DNA of 64,000 nucleotides from Haliea sp963974125 (lineage in GTDB: Bacteria > Pseudomonadota > Gammaproteobacteria > Pseudomonadales > Halieaceae). The stretch covers positions 1 to 64,000 of the forward strand of contig CAXBCH010000007.1 in assembly GCA_963974125.1 (NCBI GenBank). The letters run 5' to 3'. Positions 51,611-58,776 of the stretch are shown here, one piece after another; the stretch's first letter is position 1; every line of letters begins with the position of its first letter. Made by a program: the position numbers and the translations under genes. A model generated the notes under the pieces. It saw only the letters and a program-made list of their open reading frames with translations. It was not told where the DNA came from and made no database searches.

Positions 51611-51738
51611 GGAGGTAGCGCCCGCCTGGGCCTTGCAGAACCGTTGAGCGCATGGATGCGCGGGGCCGCCCAGGCGATACGAGCCTACATGGACGTATTT
51701 ACGGCGAGTTCTGCAAGGCCCAGGCGGGTGGTGCCTCC
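51611..51738 (-). repeat. Structured repeat element, copy D (minus orientation)
   Basis: Arms 51611-51641 and 51708-51738 pair over 31 positions with three mismatches (core CCCGCCTGGGCCTTGCAGAAC on the plus strand, shortened here to its first 18-20 bases in any comparison). On the minus strand the inner part starts TCGCCGTAAA and holds hairpin 1, TAC-GTCCAT-GTA, the linker GGCTCGT, a 14-nt insertion able to form CGC-CTGG-GCG, and hairpin 2, GCGC-ATCCAT-GCGC. It faces copy C. Confidence 0.85.
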
Positions 51739-51782
51739 GGTTAAGTATCCACGTAGCAAAATCTACAGAATCGGAGTACGAA

Positions 51783-52985
51783 ATGAGAGACGCAGTCATC
51801 GTCAGCACCGCCAGAACTCCCATCGGCAAGGCCTTCCGCGGCGCCTTCAACGACACCGAGGCGCCCGCCATGGGTGGCCACGTCGTCCGCGCCGCAGTGG
51901 CGCGTGCCGGGATTGATCCCGCCATGGTCGAGGATTGCATCTTTGGCGCGGCCGCGCAGCAGGGGACGCAGGCCTATAATCTCGGGCGCCTGTGCGGCGT
52001 GGCGGGCGGCCTGCCCGACACCACCGCCGGCATGACCATGGACCGCCAGTGCTCCTCGGGCCTGATGACCATCGCCACCGCCGCCAAGGCCATCATGTGC
52101 AACGAGTACGATGTGGCAGTAGCCGGCGGCCTGGAGTCGATCTCGCTGGTGCAGACCAAGCACAAGAACAGCTACCGCAATGTCTCGCAGACGGTGCTGG
52201 ATATCTCGCCGAAAGCCTACATCCAGATGATCGAGACCGCGGAGATTGTCGCCGGGCGCTACGGCATCTCCCGCGACGCCCAGGACGAATACAGCTACCA
52301 GAGCCAGATGCGCACCGCTTCGGCCCAGGAGGCCGGGGCTTTTGACGATGAAATCGTGCCCATGGCCAGCCGCATGGCGGTGTTCAACAAGGAGACGAAG
52401 GAGACCAGCTACCAGGAGGTGACGCTGGCGAAGGACGAGGGCAATCGTCCGTCCACCACCCTGGAGGGCCTGCAGGCCCTGGAGCCGGTGTTCAAGGATG
52501 GCCAGTTCGTCAAGGAAGGCCGCTTCATCACCGCCGGCAACGCCTCGCAGCTGTCCGATGGCGCCTCCGCCTGTGTGTTGATGGATGGCGCGCTGGCCGC
52601 ACAGCAGGGCCTGCAGCCGCTGGGCGTGTACCGCGGCCTGGCGGTGGCGGGCTGCGGCCCCGACGAGATGGGTATCGGCCCGGTGTTCGCCATTCCCAAA
52701 CTGCTCAAGCGCCACGGCCTGAAAATCGACGACATCGGCCTGTGGGAGCTGAACGAGGCTTTCGCCTGTCAGGTGCTGTACTGCCGCGACCAGCTCGGCA
52801 TCGACAACGACAAGTTGAACGTGAATGGCGGGGCCATATCTATCGGCCATCCCTTTGGCATGAGCGGTGCGCGCATGGTCGGCCACGCCCTGATCGAGGG
52901 CAAGCGCCGCGGCGTGAAGTACGTGGTCATCACCATGTGCATCGGCGGTGGCATGGGTGCGGCGGGGCTGTTCGAGGTCGCCTGA
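51783..52985 (+). CDS. Acetyl-CoA acetyltransferase-type thiolase
   Basis: A 400-residue thiolase of the FadA/acetoacetyl-CoA type. The nucleophilic Cys is in TMDRQCSSGLMTIATAA, the His pair in GGAISIGHPFGMSGARM and NEAFA, and the second Cys in MCIGGGMGAAGLFEVA. It is not a close match to mycobacterial FadA5, so I give no symbol. In this place it may cut the beta-keto side chain of the HIP-CoA-derived intermediate to give HIC-CoA, or serve general beta-oxidation. It is separated from ipdF by the C/D repeat pair. Confidence 0.88.
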   Translation: MRDAVIVSTARTPIGKAFRGAFNDTEAPAMGGHVVRAAVARAGIDPAMVEDCIFGAAAQQGTQAYNLGRLCGVAGGLPDTTAGMTMDRQCSSGLMTIATAAKAIMCNEYDVAVAGGLESISLVQTKHKNSYRNVSQTVLDISPKAYIQMIETAEIVAGRYGISRDAQDEYSYQSQMRTASAQEAGAFDDEIVPMASRMAVFNKETKETSYQEVTLAKDEGNRPSTTLEGLQALEPVFKDGQFVKEGRFITAGNASQLSDGASACVLMDGALAAQQGLQPLGVYRGLAVAGCGPDEMGIGPVFAIPKLLKRHGLKIDDIGLWELNEAFACQVLYCRDQLGIDNDKLNVNGGAISIGHPFGMSGARMVGHALIEGKRRGVKYVVITMCIGGGMGAAGLFEVA

Positions 52986-53004
52986 ACTCGGGGTTGATTC
53001 GCAA

Positions 53005-53032
53005 TTGACAATGGTACCAATATTGATATCAT
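53005..53032 (+). promoter_or_regulatory. hicAB promoter with overlapping palindromes
   Basis: A consensus -35 TTGACA (53005-53010) and TATCAT (53027-53032) are separated by 16 nt. Transcription would start at about 53039-53040, that is on or next to the hicA ATG. Within the spacer and -10 lie three palindromic hexamers, GGTACC, AATATT and GATATC, which are good operator candidates for HicB autoregulation. Confidence 0.7.
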
Positions 53033-53039
53033 TTTCTTC

Positions 53040-53300
53040 ATGGCGAAAGTTCAAGATATTCTCAGCCAGATGCGAGAGAATCCTAAAGGCATCAAGTTCA
53101 ATGATCTGAGTAAGGTCTGTGATGTTTATTTCGGAGAGCCTCGCCAGTCTGGTTCGAGCCATAGAGTCTATCGGACCCCATGGAAAGGAGATCCCAGGGT
53201 CAATATCCAGAATGCCAAAGGTATGTCTAAAGCCTATCAAGTGAAGCAGGTGCTTCAGGCTGTTGAACGTTTGGAGGTGCAAATTGGCAAAAGGTATTGA
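53040..53300 (+). CDS. hicA: HicA-family mRNA interferase toxin
   Basis: An 86-residue HicA-type toxin with the double-stranded RNA-binding-like fold. The conserved region GSSHRVYRTPWKGDPRVNIQ contains the catalytic His, preceded by a helical part (VQDILSQMRENPKGIKFNDL). It is longer than the classic 60-residue HicA, as in a common proteobacterial subgroup whose members share QNxKGxxKAYQVKQVL. No ribosome-binding site precedes the ATG and the promoter points to a leaderless transcript. The gene overlaps hicB by 17 nt. Base composition is clearly less GC-rich than in the flanking steroid and secretion genes, which suggests recent acquisition. Confidence 0.88.
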   Translation: MAKVQDILSQMRENPKGIKFNDLSKVCDVYFGEPRQSGSSHRVYRTPWKGDPRVNIQNAKGMSKAYQVKQVLQAVERLEVQIGKRY

Positions 53301-53622
53301 TCGTTATACTTACAGGGTCACATGGTCTGAAGAAGACCAGGCGCATGTTGGGCTGTGTGTTGAGTTCCCGAGTCTCAGTTGGCTGGCTGACGATCCTGAG
53401 CATGCATTGAAAGGTATTCGTCAATTGGTTAGTGAGTGCATTGAAGATATGCGCGAGAGCAATGAACAGATCCCTCAACCTCTGTCATCCAAACAATTCA
53501 GCGGAAAATTTATGGTTCGGGTTCCACCAGAAACTCATCGGTTGTTAGCCATTGAAGCTGCAGAGTCGGGCGTAAGCTTGAACAGACTGATTTCCAGCAA
53601 GCTTCACCAACCCCGCATGTAA
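53284..53622 (+). CDS. hicB: HicB-family antitoxin with RHH DNA-binding domain
   Basis: A 112-residue HicB antitoxin. The N-terminal partial RNase H-like fold (YRVTWSEEDQAHVGLCVEF and SLSWLADDPEHALKGI) binds HicA, and the C-terminal ribbon-helix-helix (KFMVRVPPETHRLLAIEA, GVSLNRLISSKL) binds DNA and would repress the operon. I choose the TTG at 53284 because GGAGG lies 7 nt before it; another TTG seven codons upstream has no such site. It overlaps hicA, so the two are translated together. Low GC as for hicA. Confidence 0.88.
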   Translation: MAKGIDRYTYRVTWSEEDQAHVGLCVEFPSLSWLADDPEHALKGIRQLVSECIEDMRESNEQIPQPLSSKQFSGKFMVRVPPETHRLLAIEAAESGVSLNRLISSKLHQPRM

Positions 53623-53669
53623 CAAGGCGAAGTGCCGGGCGCAGCATGCAGCGCTGGTCTCTGAAACGT

Positions 53670-53675
53670 TACAAT
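53670..53675 (+). promoter_or_regulatory. -10 box candidate for the CmcI-like gene
   Basis: TACAAT (five of six consensus positions) would start transcription near 53682, which excludes an ATG at 53674 as a start codon and agrees with a GTG at 53701 that has GGAGGG 8 nt upstream (53687-53692). The -35 is weak. Confidence 0.4.
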
Positions 53676-53700
53676 GGCGGCAGACTGGAGGGTCCCGCAA

Positions 53701-54354
53701 GTGTCAGCAAGTCCTGTTAGCGAAGTGTTCGATGCCTATCACCGCTGGTATTACGATACCGAGGTGTGGGAGACCGTGGAGTTTCTCGGTGTTCCCTGTC
53801 TGAAGTCGGTCGCCGACATGTGGAACTATCAGGAGATACTCGCGGCCCTGAAGCCCGCGCTGGTGGTGGAGTTCGGTACCCGCTTTGGCGGTGCGGCGCT
53901 GTATTTCAGTGTCATCGGCCGCGCTCTGAACCCTGCCCTGCGCGTCATCAGCGTGGATATCTCCCACGTTGATGTGCACCCCTTGGCGCGCACGGATCCG
54001 GGTATCCACCTGATGACCTGCTCGTCCACCGATCCCGGTATTGCGGCCCACCTGCTGGCTTACCGCGAGGCGATGCCCGGGCCGGCATTCTTTATTCTCG
54101 ACTCGGATCACCGCAAGGCGCACGTGCTGGCGGAGATGGAACTGCTGCGCGGCGTGACCCGCAGCGGCGATTACCTGATCGTCGAGGACGGCAACATCAA
54201 TGGCAACCCGGTGTTGCCCGGCTGGGGCGAAGGTCCCTGTGAGGCGGTAGCGGCCTACCGGGAAAAGTATCCGCAGGATTACCAGCACGATCAGGCCCGC
54301 GAAGCGAAGTTCGGCTTCACCTTCGCGCCGGGCGGATTCCTGGTCAGGCAATGA
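53701..54354 (+). CDS. CmcI/cephalosporin-hydroxylase-family methyltransferase-like protein
   Basis: A 217-residue protein of the CmcI family (Rossmann fold, related to rhamnosyl O-methyltransferases and cephalosporin hydroxylase). The SAM-binding motif VVEFGTRFGGAALYFS, the acidic strand VISVDISHVD and the metal-site-like FFILDSDHRKAHV and LIVEDGNING are visible. Family members methylate sugars or other hydroxyls, often in secondary metabolism, with no single known substrate. It starts at a GTG (see the promoter entry), and the next gene gspE begins 10 nt after its stop, so it may be co-transcribed with the T2SS operon. I cannot assign a substrate. Confidence 0.75.
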   Translation: MSASPVSEVFDAYHRWYYDTEVWETVEFLGVPCLKSVADMWNYQEILAALKPALVVEFGTRFGGAALYFSVIGRALNPALRVISVDISHVDVHPLARTDPGIHLMTCSSTDPGIAAHLLAYREAMPGPAFFILDSDHRKAHVLAEMELLRGVTRSGDYLIVEDGNINGNPVLPGWGEGPCEAVAAYREKYPQDYQHDQAREAKFGFTFAPGGFLVRQ

Positions 54355-54364
54355 ACGCAGGGAC

Positions 54365-56071
54365 ATGGCTATGAAACTCGGAGAGCTGCTGGTCAGCCGC
54401 AACAAGGTCAGCTTGCGTGACATCGAGCGCGCACTCATGGCGCAGCAGGAAATGGGCGGTTACATCGGCCAGGTGCTGGTGCAACTGGGCCTGGTGTCGG
54501 AGCTGGATGTCGCCGAGGCCCTGAGTGAGCAGCTTGGGCTGACGCTGGTTGCGGCGGCCGACTATCCGGAGGAGGCGCTGGAGATCAAGGGGTTGGCGAC
54601 GGATTTCCTGTTCAACCGGCAGGTGGCGCCGTTGGCGCAAACAGAGGATGTGCTGCGTTTCGCCGCTGTCTTGCCCCAGGATCCCTTCATTCGCAAGGCC
54701 CTGCAACTCGCGACCGGTTGCCAGGTGGAGCTGTGTCTCGGTCTGGAGTCCGACATCAACGCGGCCCTGCAGCGCTATCTGGGCCAGGAGGACGACGCGG
54801 AGGTTGGGCCCGGCGACCAGTACGCGGGCGATGAGGAGTTTATCGAACACCTGCGGGACCTGGCCAGTGAGGCCCCCGTGATCCGCCTGGTCAACCAGAT
54901 CATCCATCGCGCGCTGGACCTCGGGGCCTCCGATGTACATGTGGAACCGTTCGAGGACGGCCTGCACCTGCGCTATCGCGTGGACGGGGTCATCCAGCTG
55001 GCGCCGGACCCGCCCCCCGCCAGCCTCGCCCCGGCCATCGCCTCGCGGATCAAGCTGCTGGCCAACCTGAACATTGCCGAGCGGCGCCTGCCGCAGGACG
55101 GGCGCATCATGACCCGGGTCAAGGGGCACGAGCTGGACCTGCGGGTCTCCACCATCCCGACCGTGCATGGCGAGAGCATCGTGATGCGGGTGCTGGATCG
55201 CCAGAGTATCCGCCTGAGCCTGGAAAGCATGGGCTTCAGCGAGGATACGCTGCGCCGCTACACGGACTTGCTGCACCGCCCCCACGGGGTTCTGCTGCTG
55301 ACCGGTCCGACCGGTTCCGGCAAGACCACCACGCTGTATGCATCGCTGTCGACCCTGGATTCCAATGCCCTGAAGATCATCACCGTGGAAGACCCGGTCG
55401 AGTACCAGCTGAATGGTGTCAACCAGATCCAGGTAAAGTCCGAGATTGAACTGACCTTTGCCCGCGCCCTGCGCTCCATCCTGCGCCAGGACCCGGATAT
55501 CATCATGATCGGCGAGATGCGCGATACCGAAACGGCGCAGATTGCCGTGCAGTCCGCGCTCACCGGCCACCTGGTACTGTCCACCTTGCACACCAATACT
55601 GCCGCCGGTGCCATCACCCGGCTGGAGGACATGGGTATCGAGCGCTTCCTGATCACCTCCGCGGTCAATGGCGTACTGGCCCAGCGCCTGGTGCGCACGC
55701 TCTGTCGCCATTGTCGCCGGGAGGTGGAGCTGACCCCGCGGGCCATTGAAAGCGCCGGCCTGCGGCGCTGGCTCAGCGACGGCCACAACCGCATTTATTC
55801 CGGCGAGGGCTGCGAGCACTGCAAGTTTACCGGCTATACCGGGCGCACCGCGATCCACGAGCTGTTTGCGCTCGACAGCGAAATGCACAAGGTCATTCTC
55901 TCGGGCGCCGACGCCACCACCCTGCACGCTGCCTCGCGCCAGCGTGGTATGCTTACGCTCTATGAAGACGGGCTGCGCAAGGTTGCGGCCGGCATCACCT
56001 CGCTCGAAGAGGTGTTGCGGGTAACCCAGGACCAGAGCGAGGAAGTGGAACTGCTCGACCAGGTTTCCTGA
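54365..56071 (+). CDS. gspE: Type II secretion ATPase GspE
   Basis: GspE is the cytoplasmic hexameric ATPase that drives pseudopilus assembly. The 568-residue protein has an N-terminal T2SSE_N/MshEN domain (~1-150, with VLVQLGLVSELDVAEALSEQ), the ATPase with Walker A GPTGSGKTTTLY (~314-325), the Asp box TVEDPVEY, Walker B DIIMIGEMRD, His box HLVLSTLHTNTA and a tetracysteine zinc motif in CRHCRREVEL ... CEHCKFTGYTG. This layout is the GspE/XpsE type. Met3 (54371) is an equally possible start. It is the first gene of an operon that runs to gspD. Confidence 0.96.
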   Translation: MAMKLGELLVSRNKVSLRDIERALMAQQEMGGYIGQVLVQLGLVSELDVAEALSEQLGLTLVAAADYPEEALEIKGLATDFLFNRQVAPLAQTEDVLRFAAVLPQDPFIRKALQLATGCQVELCLGLESDINAALQRYLGQEDDAEVGPGDQYAGDEEFIEHLRDLASEAPVIRLVNQIIHRALDLGASDVHVEPFEDGLHLRYRVDGVIQLAPDPPPASLAPAIASRIKLLANLNIAERRLPQDGRIMTRVKGHELDLRVSTIPTVHGESIVMRVLDRQSIRLSLESMGFSEDTLRRYTDLLHRPHGVLLLTGPTGSGKTTTLYASLSTLDSNALKIITVEDPVEYQLNGVNQIQVKSEIELTFARALRSILRQDPDIIMIGEMRDTETAQIAVQSALTGHLVLSTLHTNTAAGAITRLEDMGIERFLITSAVNGVLAQRLVRTLCRHCRREVELTPRAIESAGLRRWLSDGHNRIYSGEGCEHCKFTGYTGRTAIHELFALDSEMHKVILSGADATTLHAASRQRGMLTLYEDGLRKVAAGITSLEEVLRVTQDQSEEVELLDQVS

Positions 56072-56123
56072 CCCGGTCGCGCCACCTTGCCGCCCGTTCA
56101 GCTACCGGGGTCAACAGCCAGCC

Positions 56124-57392
56124 ATGCCACAGTTCAGCTACAAGGCCGCACAGAAGGACGGCGCCATCACCCAGGGCTCCCTGGTTGCACTGAGCCAGGC
56201 GGCAGCGCTGCGGCAATTGCGCGGACAGGGGCTGACGCCGGTCCGGCTGTGGCCGGTCGCCGGTGACGTTGTAGCGACCCCCGCCGCCAGCGAAGCTGCG
56301 CCCGCGCCGCGTCCAGCCGCGGCGCGGCCCTCCTGGCTGCAGCGGAACGCAGCGGCGGCGGTCAGCCGCGACGAGGTGCTGGCGCTGACCTCGGAGCTGG
56401 CTGTGTTGCTGCGCGCGGGCCTGCCCATTGACCGCGCCCTCAAGGTGCAGATCGACATGAGCAGCAGGGAAGGTTATACCGGCCTGCTGCGACATTTGCT
56501 GGAAACGGTCAAGGGCGGCAAGCCCCTGAGTCACGGCCTGGAGCGGCGCTCCGAACTCTTTGGCAATTTTTATGTCAACATGGTGCGCTCCGGTGAGGCC
56601 AGTGGCCAGCTGGGCACGGTGTTTGATCGTCTCGCCGAATATCTGCACCGCTCGAAGGAAGTGCGCAGCACGGTCGTTTCGGCGCTGATCTATCCCGCCA
56701 TCCTCGCTGTGGTGGCGCTGCTGTCGGTGGCGGTGATGCTGGGCTTTGTGGTGCCGCAGTTCGAGGCGCTGTTTGCCGACATGGGTGACGGCCTGCCGGG
56801 ACTGACCCGCGCGGTGATCGCGCTGGGCGATGCGGTCAAGGCCTGGGGCTGGCTGATGCTGCTGTTGCTGGTTGCGGTCTGGTACAGTGCCCGCGCCTGG
56901 CTGGCCAGGCCCGAGGGCAGCAGCTGGAAGGATCGCAAGATGCTGCGCCTGCCCCTGCTCGGTGGGGTACTGTTCAAATATGAGCTGGCGCGCTTTGCCC
57001 GCACCCTGGGCACCCTGCTGGGCAACGGTGTATCCCTGCTGCAGGCGATCAATATTGCCTTGAGCACAGTGGAAAACTCCGTGGTCCGGGAGGCGCTGGC
57101 CATTCTGCCGCCGGCGGTCAAGGCGGGCCGCCGGATGTCGGATGCGCTGGCCGAGCCGGGCACCTTTACCCCCATGCTTATCCAGATGGTACGGGTGGGG
57201 GAGGAGTCCGGGCGGCTGGATGAAATGATGCTGGAGCTGGCGCGCGTCTACGAACGTGATGTCGAGTCGGGCATCAAGCGCGGCTTGACCGTGCTGGAGC
57301 CCCTGCTGATCCTTGGCATGGGCGGGATGATCGCCGTGATTATCGTGTCCATTCTCATGGGCATCCTCTCGGTGAACGACCTGGCGATGTAA
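56124..57392 (+). CDS. gspF: Type II secretion inner-membrane platform protein GspF
   Basis: A 422-residue GspF protein with two repeated cytoplasmic helical domains (~60-170 and ~270-370) and three membrane spans (~195-220, AILAVVALLSVAVMLGFVV; ~240-260, WGWLMLLLLVAVWYSA; ~395-415, LLILGMGGMIAVIIVSILMG). Motifs ELAVLLRAGLPIDRAL and GEASGQLGTVFDRLAEYL in the first repeat recur as GTLLGNGVSLLQAI and GEESGRLDEMMLELARVY in the second. The N-terminal part has a variable Ala/Pro-rich linker (~55-75). It follows gspE after 52 nt. Confidence 0.95.
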   Translation: MPQFSYKAAQKDGAITQGSLVALSQAAALRQLRGQGLTPVRLWPVAGDVVATPAASEAAPAPRPAAARPSWLQRNAAAAVSRDEVLALTSELAVLLRAGLPIDRALKVQIDMSSREGYTGLLRHLLETVKGGKPLSHGLERRSELFGNFYVNMVRSGEASGQLGTVFDRLAEYLHRSKEVRSTVVSALIYPAILAVVALLSVAVMLGFVVPQFEALFADMGDGLPGLTRAVIALGDAVKAWGWLMLLLLVAVWYSARAWLARPEGSSWKDRKMLRLPLLGGVLFKYELARFARTLGTLLGNGVSLLQAINIALSTVENSVVREALAILPPAVKAGRRMSDALAEPGTFTPMLIQMVRVGEESGRLDEMMLELARVYERDVESGIKRGLTVLEPLLILGMGGMIAVIIVSILMGILSVNDLAM

Positions 57393-57431
57393 CAACCAAT
57401 GAATGGCAACGAGCTGTTGCAGGAGTAGGCA

Positions 57432-57860
57432 ATGTCAAAATTTTCGCGTCGCCCCGGTCGCGGCTTTACCCTGGTCGAGTTGCTGGTCGTGCTGGCCATT
57501 CTGGCCATGCTCGCCGGCCTGGTCGGTCCGCAGGTGCTCAATCAGCTGGGCGGGGCCAAGTCGAAGACGGCCACGGTGCAGATTCGCGACCTGGAGCAGG
57601 CGCTGGAAATGTACAAGCTGGATGTCGGGCGCTTCCCCTCCACGGAAATGGGCCTGGAAGCCCTGGTGCGCCAGCCCGGTGGCGTCAAGGGCTGGAACGG
57701 TCCCTATCTGCGTGGCTCCAGCGTGCCAGAGGATCCCTGGGGCAACGGCTACCACTACCGCCAGCCAGGCCAGCACTCGGCCTACGACCTGGTTTCCTAC
57801 GGCGCCGACGGGTCACCTGGCGGCACGGGTGAGGATGCCGATGTTACCAATTGGGAATGA
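57432..57860 (+). CDS. gspG: Major pseudopilin GspG
   Basis: A 142-residue pseudopilin. The prepilin peptidase site is RG-FTLVELLVVLAILAML, with Gly before Phe+1 and Glu5 in place. The globular domain holds DLEQALEMYKLDVGRFPSTE and the calcium-loop region with WGNGYHYRQPG and SYGADGSPGG, typical of GspG. It forms the main body of the pseudopilus. It overlaps gspH by 4 nt. Confidence 0.96.
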   Translation: MSKFSRRPGRGFTLVELLVVLAILAMLAGLVGPQVLNQLGGAKSKTATVQIRDLEQALEMYKLDVGRFPSTEMGLEALVRQPGGVKGWNGPYLRGSSVPEDPWGNGYHYRQPGQHSAYDLVSYGADGSPGGTGEDADVTNWE

Positions 57861-58387
57861 TCGCTGAGACGCCGCTGCTGGCGTCCGCACCGTCACGGCG
57901 GGGTGTGGCGGCGGTAACCTGCGGCCGCGGCTTTACCCTGATCGAATTGATGGTGGCGCTGGGCATTGCCGCGCTGCTGGCCGGTCTGGCGACGCCGATG
58001 GCGCTAAAAATGTATGCCACCATGCAGTATCGGGATGCCATCCGGGGTGTGACGGGTGCCGCCACATCGGCCCGCTACCAGGCAATCAACAGCGGCCGGG
58101 CACACGATCTGCTGGTGGCGCCGGACAGCCACCGCTACAGCGTGCAGCTGGCCGAATCCGGTCTGGATGAAGAGAGCGCATCGGTGCTGCCGGATGCATT
58201 GTCGGTACAGGTGGATGTCGCCCGGGATCTGGTCACCGAACGCGGTGTCGGTGTCATCCGCTTCTATCCCGATGGCACTTCCACCGGCGGCAGCATCACG
58301 GTCACTCGCGACAACGGTGCTGGCCAGCGGATCCGGGTGGATTGGCTGCTGGGGCGGGTCACTCACGAGCAGCCGGGATCCTCATGA
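57857..58387 (+). CDS. gspH: Minor pseudopilin GspH
   Basis: A 176-residue minor pseudopilin. The type IV prepilin site is RGFTLIELMVALGIAALLAG, at residues ~25-44, so the leader is unusually long (about 25 residues; PSRRGVAAVTCGR precedes it). I start at the ATG at 57857 that overlaps the gspG stop (ATGA); the TTG two codons before is less likely. The globular part follows GspH size. It overlaps gspI by 4 nt. Confidence 0.9.
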   Translation: MIAETPLLASAPSRRGVAAVTCGRGFTLIELMVALGIAALLAGLATPMALKMYATMQYRDAIRGVTGAATSARYQAINSGRAHDLLVAPDSHRYSVQLAESGLDEESASVLPDALSVQVDVARDLVTERGVGVIRFYPDGTSTGGSITVTRDNGAGQRIRVDWLLGRVTHEQPGSS

Positions 58388-58776
58388 GCAGGGTCTGCGA
58401 TCGCGCCCAGAAAGGCTTCTCACTGATCGAAATGATCGTGGCGATGGTGATCCTGTCGCTGTCACTGGGGATGCTGTACCAGGCTGCGGCCGGCGCCACA
58501 CGCAATGTGCGCATAGACGAGCGCTACAGCTATGCGGTGCTTCTGGCCCAATCCCTGCTGGCCGAGCACAGTGTGCTGGCGGCGTCCGGAGTCAGCGCCG
58601 GGGGCGACATCGAGGATTACCGCTGGCGTCTCGCCAGTACCCTGTTGCCTGGCGAGGAGGGCGCCGCACAGATTCCGCTGCATCAGTTGACGGCCACGAT
58701 AGAGTGGAGCGATGGCCCCAGGACCCGGCAGGTCGTGCTGGTTACGGCGGTTCCCGAGGCCCCCGACGGTGCGTGA
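58384..58776 (+). CDS. gspI: Minor pseudopilin GspI
   Basis: A 130-residue minor pseudopilin with prepilin motif KGFSLIEMIVAMVILSLSLG (Gly-1/Phe+1, Glu5). The following RIDERYSYAVLLAQSLLAEH is a typical GspI helix. Starts at an ATG overlapping the gspH stop (ATGA). It overlaps gspJ by 8 nt. GspI nucleates the pseudopilus tip with GspJ and GspK. Confidence 0.92.
   Translation: MSRVCDRAQKGFSLIEMIVAMVILSLSLGMLYQAAAGATRNVRIDERYSYAVLLAQSLLAEHSVLAASGVSAGGDIEDYRWRLASTLLPGEEGAAQIPLHQLTATIEWSDGPRTRQVVLVTAVPEAPDGA

Larger units (their letters stand above)
51355..51782. other. 428-bp gap holding structured elements C and D
   Basis: Between ipdF and the second thiolase no protein-coding frame is credible. 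Elements C and D fill most of the gap and are listed separately. The 94 nt between them (51517-51610) are AT-richer and show no clear promoter. The last 44 nt before the thiolase (51739-51782) contain TACAGAAT near 51765-51772 and the ribosome-binding site CGGAG. The thiolase could be expressed by read-through or from a local promoter. Confidence 0.6.

Noticed and set aside
51783..52985. Assignment of this thiolase as FadA5
   Set aside because: Its N-terminal half follows general acetoacetyl-CoA thiolases rather than mycobacterial FadA5, so only a family-level call is justified.
53674..54354. ATG at 53674 as the start of the CmcI-like gene
   Set aside because: It overlaps a TACAAT -10 box and has no ribosome-binding site, while the GTG at 53701 has GGAGGG at 8 nt.
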